Below are positions 33,683 to 38,474 of a stretch of DNA of 38,474 bases, one piece after another (position 1 is the stretch's first letter; each line of letters starts with the position of its first letter). The notes under the pieces were generated by a model, which saw only the letters and a list, made by a program, of their open reading frames with translations, was not told the DNA's origin and made no database searches. A program made the translations under genes and the position numbers. The DNA is from Methanomicrobiales archaeon (GTDB lineage: Archaea > Halobacteriota > Methanomicrobia > Methanomicrobiales > Methanoculleaceae): contig JAAYND010000046.1 of NCBI GenBank assembly GCA_012521035.1, positions 1-38,474 of the forward strand. The letters are read 5' to 3'.

Positions 33683-34030
33683 ATGGATCTCTCATCCGAA
33701 CCGATCAGACCGGATGTCGCGGATACGGCGCCGTTGACCCGGCGGGAGATCGCCGACCTCCTGCCCGGAGTTCCGGGATGGTCACTCGAGGACAGGCGCC
33801 TGGTCGCCCGGTTTGCCTGTAAGAGTTTCTGCGATGCTGTCGCGTTCCTCCAGGATGTTGCACGCCTCTCCGCGCAGGAGAGTCACTACCCGGACATAAG
33901 CATCCGCAAAGGTCGGACCGTGGATGTCGCCTGGTACACCTACGCCATCGGCGGACTCTCCCGAAACGACTTCATCATGGCCGCAAAACTCTCCGAGTGG
34001 CTCAGGTACCGGCAGAGCGGGAGTCTCTAG
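33683..34030 (+). CDS. Pterin-4a-carbinolamine dehydratase-like protein
   Basis: This 115-residue protein has the pterin-4a-carbinolamine dehydratase (PCD/DCoH) fold: LLPGVPGWSLEDRRLVARF, SFCDAVAFLQDVARLS, then SHYPDISIRKGRTVDVAWY and GGLSRNDFIMAAKLSEW. Classic enzymes use three histidines in HHP and TH positions. Here only the first is kept (His68-Tyr69-Pro70) and the later one is tyrosine (Thr86-Tyr87). Activity may be changed or lost. ATG 33683 lies about 25 nt after a TATA-like element, suggesting a leaderless mRNA; a TTG at 33662 is a poorer start. Confidence 0.8.
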   Translation: MDLSSEPIRPDVADTAPLTRREIADLLPGVPGWSLEDRRLVARFACKSFCDAVAFLQDVARLSAQESHYPDISIRKGRTVDVAWYTYAIGGLSRNDFIMAAKLSEWLRYRQSGSL

Positions 34031-34067
34031 ACCCCGCGCTGCATCCCGGATGAGGGTTTTGACGCGC

Positions 34068-34484
34068 TTAACCGGTCTCAAAGGCCCGCATGACCCTTGA
34101 CCGCATGGCCTCTTCTGGAAGCGCGCCGACCACCCTGTCGATGAGCATGCCGTTTGCAAAGAACAGAAGCGTTGGAATCGCCGTTATACTGAAACTCGCT
34201 GCTATCCTCGGATTGAGATCAACGTTGCATTTACCAAAGGTCACCCTGCCGGCAAAATCGCGCGCAAGATTCTCTATCACCGGGGCAACCATCCGGCAGG
34301 GGCCACACCACTCCGCCCAGAGATCGATGACGAGGAAAGGGTGCTTCTTCATGGTATCCTGGAACGTGGTATCACTGATCTCAACGACTCTGCCGGTGCC
34401 GCCCAGGAGGCCAGCCTCAAGCTCACGGAGACGTTCCTCGCGGATACGCTGCAGGTCATCATCCATCGGTCTGTTCTCTTCCAT
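34068..34484 (-). CDS. Thioredoxin
   Basis: This 138-residue thioredoxin has the active site WAEWCGPCR (Cys60, Cys63), the cis-proline segment TAIPTLLFF and the strand-turn GMLIDRVVGAL. A charged N-terminal extension of about 30 residues precedes the fold. It is a cytoplasmic disulfide reductase; its reductase partner is not in the window. ATG 34484 is used because TATA-like CTATTATAG (34520-34512, minus strand) lies about 30 nt upstream, giving little or no leader; ATG 34466 is an alternative. Confidence 0.92.
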   Translation of the reverse strand: MEENRPMDDDLQRIREERLRELEAGLLGGTGRVVEISDTTFQDTMKKHPFLVIDLWAEWCGPCRMVAPVIENLARDFAGRVTFGKCNVDLNPRIAASFSITAIPTLLFFANGMLIDRVVGALPEEAMRSRVMRAFETG

Positions 34485-34545
34485 ACAGTGGAGGTATGAC
34501 GGTATGCCTCTATAATAGTTGGGAGCAGGTCAGACACGCACAAAG

Positions 34546-34554
34546 GTATATATC
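34546..34554 (+). promoter_or_regulatory. TATA box of the initiator tRNA gene
   Basis: GTATATATC lies about 40 nt before the first base of the tRNA. A transcript starting about 25 nt downstream would carry a short 5' leader, to be removed by RNase P. Confidence 0.5.
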
Positions 34555-34589
34555 AGCATACTCTCAACATGTTATATCACACGGGTTGA

Positions 34590-34664
34590 AGCGAGGTGGG
34601 GTAGTCAGGAAATCCCGGCGGGCTCATAACCCGTAGATCGATGGTTCAAATCCATCCCTCGCTA
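34590..34664 (+). tRNA. Initiator tRNA-Met (CAU)
   Basis: A complete cloverleaf can be drawn. The acceptor stem AGCGAGG (34590-34596) pairs with CCTCGCT (34657-34663), and A34664 is the discriminator. The anticodon stem is 34618-34622 with 34630-34634 (one G-U pair), and the loop CTCATAA contains the CAU anticodon at 34625-34627. The T-stem GATGG (34640-34644) pairs with CCATC (34652-34656) around TTCAAAT. The A1:U72 first pair and three consecutive G:C pairs next to the anticodon loop mark an archaeal initiator rather than elongator Met or Ile2. CCA is not encoded and no intron is seen. Confidence 0.95.
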
Positions 34665-34788
34665 TCTGCTGTTTTCTTCCAGTATCTCTCTTCTACCGTA
34701 GGTAGTATCTCTCAGGAGTAGGCGCAAAATCAGGGAGATTACAAAAAACGTGGGATCCCCGGGGCCGGCCATACATCCCGCATAGGGG

Positions 34789-36225
34789 TTACGTCCGCTG
34801 CTTCCCGGCCCTGAAGGTCGAGAGGTCCGCCTGATGGGTGCCGGCCACGTACTCCACAACGCAGTGGTAGCACTTCTCGCCGTCGATATCCACCGGGTAG
34901 CGCCCGGTCAGGCACCCGGTGCAGAGGTTCCGCTCACCGCACCCGATCGCCTCCACCAGATCGCTGAGCGGGACGTAGGCAAGCGACGTCGCGCCGATGC
35001 TCTCCCGCACCGCCTCAACCTCCTTCCCGCTCGCGATCAGCTCGGCACGGTTGGGCATATCGACACCGAGGTAGCAGGGGGATATGATCGGTGGGGAGCC
35101 GACGCGGAGATGGATCTCGTCTGCTCCGGCCTCACGGATCATCTTTACGATCCGCCGCGACGTCGTCCCCCGGACGATGCTGTCATCGATAAGGATCACC
35201 TTCCTGCCCTTGAGATTCCCCCGGACGGTGTTGAGCTTGATCCTGACCGCCCACTCTCGCTGCTGCTGGGTCGGCATGATGAACGTCCGCCCCATGTAAC
35301 GGTTCTTCATCAACCCCTCGACGAAGGGGACGCCTGACCGCTCGGCATATCCGGCGGCGTAAGCGGTTCCGGAGTCAGGGACAGGACAGACGATATCTCC
35401 CTCAACCGGAGCTGCATCATAGAGTTCCTGCCCGATCCGGCGGCGGACATCGTAGACCAGTGTTCCGTCTATGACCGAGTCAGCGCGGGCAAAATAGATA
35501 TACTCGAATATACAGTGCGCCTTCTGGTTTGCGGTCGCGATCTGGACGGATGAGAGCCCATTCCTGTCAATTCGAACGAGCTCCCCCGGCCGCACATCCC
35601 TGATGAGCGTGCCATCGAGCGCATCTATCGCCACACTCTCAGAGGCAACGATGTAACCGTGGTCGAACTTACCGATACAGAGCGGTTTGATGCCGAGCGG
35701 ATCGCGGAAGGCATATACGGTATCGTTTAAGAGCGCAGCGATGGCGTAGGAGCCCCGCAGACGCCGCATGCAGAGCCGGACGGCATCTTCCATGCTCTTT
35801 GATGTCCGGAGCGCCTCAGCGATGATGTTTCCTATGATCTCGGTATCCGTGGATGTGCAGAAGATCTGTCCCCGGCGTTCGTACTCCTCCCGGATCTCAG
35901 CCGTGTTGACCAGGTTGCCGTTATGGGCGATCGAGAGGTCAAGACCCCGGTAACGAAAGTTAAACGGTTGGACGTTCTCCGGGATCTTCGCTTCAGCCGT
36001 CGGGTACCGGACATGCCCGATCCCGGCGTTGCCGTGCAACCCCTCAAGGGTGTCGTGATCGAAGACCTCAGCGACGAGCCCCTGGGCCTTATGGGTGTAG
36101 AGGGTCGTGCCTTCAAAAGTGGATATCCCTGCGCTCTCCTGCCCCCGATGCTGGAGAGCGTACAGGGCGTAATACAGCGGAAAAGAGACACCGCCAGCAT
36201 CGACGATGCCAACGATACCACACAT
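34789..36225 (-). CDS. purF: Amidophosphoribosyltransferase
   Basis: This 478-residue enzyme makes 5-phosphoribosylamine from PRPP and glutamine, the first committed step of purine synthesis. Catalytic Cys2 follows the initiator Met directly (MCGIVGIVD), so no propeptide is present. The glutaminase part shows GIGHVRYPTAE and SIAHNGNLVN. The PRPP-binding loop VILIDDSIVRGTTSRR (about 342-357) is intact. Cysteines in HCIFEYIYFAR, SPCYLGVD and LCTGCLTGRYP match the ligands of the 4Fe-4S cluster in the Bacillus-type enzyme. It follows the L37e gene by 9 nt, in a probable lsm-rpl37e-purF unit. Confidence 0.97.
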   Translation of the reverse strand: MCGIVGIVDAGGVSFPLYYALYALQHRGQESAGISTFEGTTLYTHKAQGLVAEVFDHDTLEGLHGNAGIGHVRYPTAEAKIPENVQPFNFRYRGLDLSIAHNGNLVNTAEIREEYERRGQIFCTSTDTEIIGNIIAEALRTSKSMEDAVRLCMRRLRGSYAIAALLNDTVYAFRDPLGIKPLCIGKFDHGYIVASESVAIDALDGTLIRDVRPGELVRIDRNGLSSVQIATANQKAHCIFEYIYFARADSVIDGTLVYDVRRRIGQELYDAAPVEGDIVCPVPDSGTAYAAGYAERSGVPFVEGLMKNRYMGRTFIMPTQQQREWAVRIKLNTVRGNLKGRKVILIDDSIVRGTTSRRIVKMIREAGADEIHLRVGSPPIISPCYLGVDMPNRAELIASGKEVEAVRESIGATSLAYVPLSDLVEAIGCGERNLCTGCLTGRYPVDIDGEKCYHCVVEYVAGTHQADLSTFRAGKQRT

Positions 36226-36234
36226 AATGCAACT

Positions 36235-36417
36235 CTAGTGCGTCGGTACCTTTGCTTTCTTCTCAGTCCAGCGATAGCTGCGCAACTTCCGGCTTTTTCC
36301 AAAACCACAGGCCGCACAGACCCTGTGCTGCGCATGGTACGAGGGCTTGCCACAACGCCTGCAGGTGATGTGGGTACGCTTCTGCCGTTTGCCCATTGAT
36401 GGTGTGCCTTTTGACAT
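36235..36417 (-). CDS. rpl37e: 50S ribosomal protein L37e
   Basis: This 60-residue ribosomal protein binds zinc through Cys19, Cys22, Cys34 and Cys37 (TCRRCGKPSYH ... VCAACGFG) and contacts 23S rRNA. Length and order (MSKGTPSMGKR ... RSYRWTEKKAK) are standard for archaea. AGGTGA precedes the ATG at suitable distance. It is 14 nt after the Lsm gene, a pairing that is widespread in archaea. Confidence 0.97.
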   Translation of the reverse strand: MSKGTPSMGKRQKRTHITCRRCGKPSYHAQHRVCAACGFGKSRKLRSYRWTEKKAKVPTH

Positions 36418-36431
36418 TCTCTCTCACCTAC

Positions 36432-36659
36432 TCATTCGACTGAAGGAGTGATATAGATCACGTTATCCCCACGGACGATCAGTGTGCCGAGTCTCTGCAC
36501 AGTGCCGTCCATCTCCTCTTCTGCTTTATCCAATACAAGATTCATGTGAACGTCGTATCCCTGGAGGATACCCCGGATCTCTCTTCCACCCTTAAGGCTG
36601 ATGATGACGGGCTGACGGTTCAGTGCCTGATCTAAAATATCCAACGGTCTTGGCGTCAT
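36432..36659 (-). CDS. Archaeal Sm-like (Lsm) RNA-binding protein
   Basis: This 75-residue protein has the Sm fold, which forms ring-shaped oligomers that bind U-rich RNA. Sm1 reads QPVIISLKGGREIRGILQGYD (strands split by KGG) with HMNLVLDKAEE, and Sm2 is GTLIVRGDNVIYITP. It is the first gene of the lsm-rpl37e-purF group. A TATA-like element (36699-36689, minus strand) lies about 30-40 nt upstream. Confidence 0.96.
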   Translation of the reverse strand: MTPRPLDILDQALNRQPVIISLKGGREIRGILQGYDVHMNLVLDKAEEEMDGTVQRLGTLIVRGDNVIYITPSVE

Positions 36660-36688
36660 ATGATTACCCTCTGCCGTCCATTCTGGAG

Positions 36689-36723
36689 TAATATATTTGA
36701 GTGAAGAAACTACTTAAATATAC
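36689..36723. promoter_or_regulatory. Divergent promoters for the Lsm and PUA genes
   Basis: CAAATATATTAC on the minus strand (36700-36689) lies about 30-40 nt before the Lsm start at 36659. CTTAAATATAC on the plus strand (36713-36723) lies about 50 nt before ATG 36771, leaving a leader that contains GAGGT at 36757-36761. Confidence 0.5.
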
Positions 36724-36770
36724 CCGCGCTCTCGCGAAAAAAAGAACGTCTCTCCCGAGGTCTGGAAGAA

Positions 36771-37268
36771 ATGTCAAAGTTTACCGTAAAAAAGCGTCAC
36801 GTTATCAGAAAATCACAGGTCGCCCGCCTCTTCGAACATCTCGCTGAAGAGATCGGGCCATCGGCCGAACTCTTCCGATCTGACCGCATCGAGCGGATCG
36901 AGACCGACGCCCCCGTCGAGATCTACCTCGTCGACAAAAAACCGCTCCTGATGGCCACCGGAGACTGGACCTTCCCCACCCTGCGGGGACTGGTCGAACA
37001 CCCCATCCCCGAGCGGCGGGTGGTGGTCGATACCGGCGCGGTCAGGTTTGTCGCAAACGGCGCGGATGCCATGCGCCCCGGGATCGTCTCGATATCGCCA
37101 GATATCCGCGCCGGGCACCCGGCACAGGTAGTCGAAGAACGTTATGGAAAACCGCTTGCCGTGGGGATAGCACTCCTCGATGCCGCCGATATGGAGCAGC
37201 AGGAGAAGGGAAAATCGGTCAGGAGTATCCACCGTGTCGGGGATGATATCTGGAATATCGAGATCTAG
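36771..37268 (+). CDS. PUA-domain RNA-binding protein
   Basis: This 165-residue protein has a C-terminal PUA domain (about 85-160: RRVVVDTGAVRFVANGADAM, then RPGIVSISPDIRAGHPAQVV and PLAVGIALLD). Its N-terminal domain of about 80 residues opens MSKFTVKKRHVIRKSQV. The layout matches archaeal relatives of the MCT-1/Tma20 translation factors, which act on tRNA or ribosomes. No catalytic domain is attached. The ribosome site GAGGT is 9 nt before the ATG. The gene is divergent from lsm-rpl37e-purF, and sepF follows after a 50-nt gap with its own promoter. Confidence 0.88.
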   Translation: MSKFTVKKRHVIRKSQVARLFEHLAEEIGPSAELFRSDRIERIETDAPVEIYLVDKKPLLMATGDWTFPTLRGLVEHPIPERRVVVDTGAVRFVANGADAMRPGIVSISPDIRAGHPAQVVEERYGKPLAVGIALLDAADMEQQEKGKSVRSIHRVGDDIWNIEI

Positions 37269-37287
37269 CGCGAAAACTAAAAGATAC

Positions 37288-37297
37288 TATTAAATAA
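37288..37297 (+). promoter_or_regulatory. TATA box for sepF
   Basis: TATTAAATAA is centred about 27 nt before ATG 37319, so the sepF mRNA is probably leaderless. No ribosome site is present before the ATG, which agrees. Confidence 0.55.
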
Positions 37298-37318
37298 AAT
37301 TCTTTCCTCACTTTTTCT

Positions 37319-37696
37319 ATGGTTAAAAAGCTCTTTGACAGCATTCTCGGTAAAAGTCCTGTAAAAAATGAGGACGAATACATGGAACTCGATCTCGCCT
37401 CCTATGAGGGATCAACCTCGGAGGAACCGGCATCCATGTATGTCAAGATCGCCACCATCGCCGATCTCAAGGACACCCCCCGGGTCAAGGACGAGGTCTA
37501 CAACGGCAATATCGTCATCGTCGACATCGGGCGGCTGAAGATGGACAAGGTGACATTCGAGCGGATCTTAAAGGATCTCCGCGATGTGGCGAATGACGTG
37601 AACGGTGATATCGTCGGTCTTGGCGAGCAGAAGTACGTCATCATAACGCCGATGTCCGTCAAGATCTCGCGCGAGAAGATCGGCGGTGGCCTGTAA
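37319..37696 (+). CDS. sepF: Cell division protein SepF
   Basis: This 125-residue protein is the archaeal SepF, which anchors FtsZ to the membrane at mid-cell. The N-terminal amphipathic helix MVKKLFDSILGK would bind the membrane. A flexible acidic linker (about 13-40) follows. The globular SepF core (about 41-120) includes YVKIATIADLKDTPRVKDEV, GNIVIVDIGRLK, and GDIVGLGEQKYVIITP. The length is typical. The ZPR1-like gene starts directly after its stop codon, so the two are probably co-translated. Confidence 0.93.
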   Translation: MVKKLFDSILGKSPVKNEDEYMELDLASYEGSTSEEPASMYVKIATIADLKDTPRVKDEVYNGNIVIVDIGRLKMDKVTFERILKDLRDVANDVNGDIVGLGEQKYVIITPMSVKISREKIGGGL

Positions 37697-38221
37697 GTGC
37701 GGGAGATCTACCCGGGAACCTGTCCCGCGTGCGGAGGTGAGGTGCAGATCGTCCACCACCATCTCGAGATCCCCCATTTTCCGGATCTCCTGGTGGTCTC
37801 GATCGCCTGCAGTGGCTGCGGCTACCGGCACACCGACACGATCATACCGGAGGAGAGAGAGGCGGCCCGGTGGACGGTGCGGGTCGAAGAAGCCGCCGAT
37901 CTCGCAATCAGGGTGGTGCGGAGCATGACCGGGACGATCCGGATCCCGGAGCTCGGGCTCATGGTCGAGCCCGGGAGCGCCTGTGAGGGGTTCGTCACCA
38001 ATATCGAGGGAGTTCTTTTGCGGTTCTCAGGGGCGGTGGAGAGCGCTCTGGCCGGCGCGGAGAGCGACGAAGAACGGGCTGCAGCGCTCCGGATGCAGGA
38101 CGCGATCGCCGCTGCCCGGGAGGTGGCCTTCCCGTTCACGGTCATCCTCGAAGACCCCGCCGGAAACAGCGCGCTCATCGGAGAGAAGGCCGAGAAGACG
38201 CGCCTCGATATAACAACCTGA
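37697..38221 (+). CDS. ZPR1-type zinc finger protein
   Basis: This 174-residue protein carries a four-cysteine zinc finger (Cys9, Cys12, Cys38, Cys41: TCPACGGE ... ACSGCGYR) followed by a beta-rich domain with GTIRIPELGLMVEPGS, GFVTNIEGVL and FPFTVILEDPAGNSA. It matches the archaeal ZPR1-related family, which keeps a single ZPR1 unit where eukaryotic ZPR1 has two. The function in archaea is unknown. The start is GTG 37697, directly after the sepF stop; no ATG in the right place exists. Confidence 0.9.
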   Translation: MREIYPGTCPACGGEVQIVHHHLEIPHFPDLLVVSIACSGCGYRHTDTIIPEEREAARWTVRVEEAADLAIRVVRSMTGTIRIPELGLMVEPGSACEGFVTNIEGVLLRFSGAVESALAGAESDEERAAALRMQDAIAAAREVAFPFTVILEDPAGNSALIGEKAEKTRLDITT

Positions 38222-38225
38222 TCTC

Positions 38226-38230
38226 TTTTT
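38226..38230 (+). terminator. Short T-tract after the ZPR1-like gene
   Basis: Five T follow 5 nt after the TGA and may end the sepF transcript. The signal is weak, and no hairpin supports it. Confidence 0.3.
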
Positions 38231-38305
38231 CTCGGCTAAACTGCCACAGGGGATAACCTGAAATAGAACCACCTCTTCATACACCCCACTGTGAGGTGAA
38301 AAGAG

Positions 38306-38362
38306 ATGGCACGAACACTATCCGTGGTGAAGTGGGAGAGCATACAGGACCTGACTTTGTGA
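38306..38362 (+). CDS. 18-codon reading frame with a strong ribosome site (doubtful)
   Basis: ATG 38306 is preceded at 6 nt by GAGGTGA (38293-38299), a near-perfect complement of the 16S rRNA tail. The frame reads MARTLSVVKWESIQDLTL and stops at TGA 38360. The DNA beyond it, to the end of the window, is AT-rich and without a clear gene. It may be a leader peptide, or the stump of a truncated gene. I do not recognise the sequence. Confidence 0.3.
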   Translation: MARTLSVVKWESIQDLTL

Positions 38363-38474
38363 TTTTGTAACTTCAAATTTCTTGACCTCCTCAACATCCT
38401 CCTTCTATATTCGAGCTGTTTCGAAATTCCTGGTCAGTATCGAATAGAAACCTTTATCATCTTGTAGGTTATAA

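Noticed and set aside
34590..34664. tRNA-Ile2 (CAU) as identity of the tRNA, linked to the TiaS-like gene
   Set aside because: The A1:U72 pair and the three G:C pairs flanking the anticodon loop are initiator features.
34681..34713. 10-base direct repeat AGTATCTCTC downstream of the tRNA, as a possible integration site
   Set aside because: It does not match the tRNA 3' end, and no integrase or mobile gene is nearby.
1..38474. CRISPR arrays, insertion sequences or prophage genes
   Set aside because: No regularly spaced repeats, no transposase, integrase or Cas-like proteins were seen; only domain-level repeats inside surface genes.

Overview
The window looks like chromosomal DNA of a methanogenic euryarchaeon of the Methanomicrobiales, most like Methanoculleus. 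Supporting signs are GC-rich coding DNA with AT-rich promoters, archaeal TATA boxes about 25-30 nt before several start codons (apparent leaderless genes), GGTGAT/GGAGG ribosome sites, archaeal marker genes (Lsm, L37e, NreA, SepF, UPF0216, ATP-dependent DNA ligase), an initiator tRNA-Met with A1:U72, and many short PAS proteins. No methanogenesis gene is present, so the methanogen assignment rests on family resemblance.

Layout. 1-766: 5' part of an LL-diaminopimelate aminotransferase gene (minus strand, cut by the window edge). 1011-3903: operon of an AIM24-like protein, a DUF2117 protein and the DNA repair protein NreA, tail-to-tail with DNA ligase (3900-5531). 5600-6600: no intact gene, but the remains of a decayed one. 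6758-7696: a kinase-less PAS protein. 7815-10070: a metallo-beta-lactamase-fold hydrolase and an ABC-class ATPase transcribed divergently from one TATA element. 10071-10656: an AT-rich control region with several palindromes.

10657-22021: a tightly packed seven-gene operon for the cell surface. It encodes a 1160-residue repeat protein, a membrane-anchored surface protein, a PEGA-repeat protein, a secreted purple-acid-phosphatase-like enzyme, a compact membrane-anchored paralogue of the PEGA protein's first domain, a lipoprotein resembling the molybdopterin-binding fold of sulfite oxidase, and a WtpA/ModA-like oxyanion-binding lipoprotein. It is followed tail-to-tail by a short TiaS-like protein and by an amino-acid-kinase-fold protein that closely resembles the molybdenum storage protein. 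The idea that this locus captures and stores molybdate or tungstate is the main hypothesis of this report.

23738-29741: small hypothetical proteins, a winged-helix protein, UPF0216, a MerR-like coiled-coil regulator divergent from a YgjP-type metallopeptidase, a PAS-GAF-PAS protein, and a translationally coupled pair of a JAMM peptidase and an FAD synthase. 29879-33580: a dihydropteroate-synthase-like protein divergent from an overlapping PHP-GNAT-DUF362/ferredoxin operon. 33683-38221: a pterin dehydratase-like protein, thioredoxin, initiator tRNA-Met, the lsm-rpl37e-purF group, and a group of PUA protein, SepF and ZPR1-like protein. The last 250 bases hold only a very short reading frame with a strong ribosome site.
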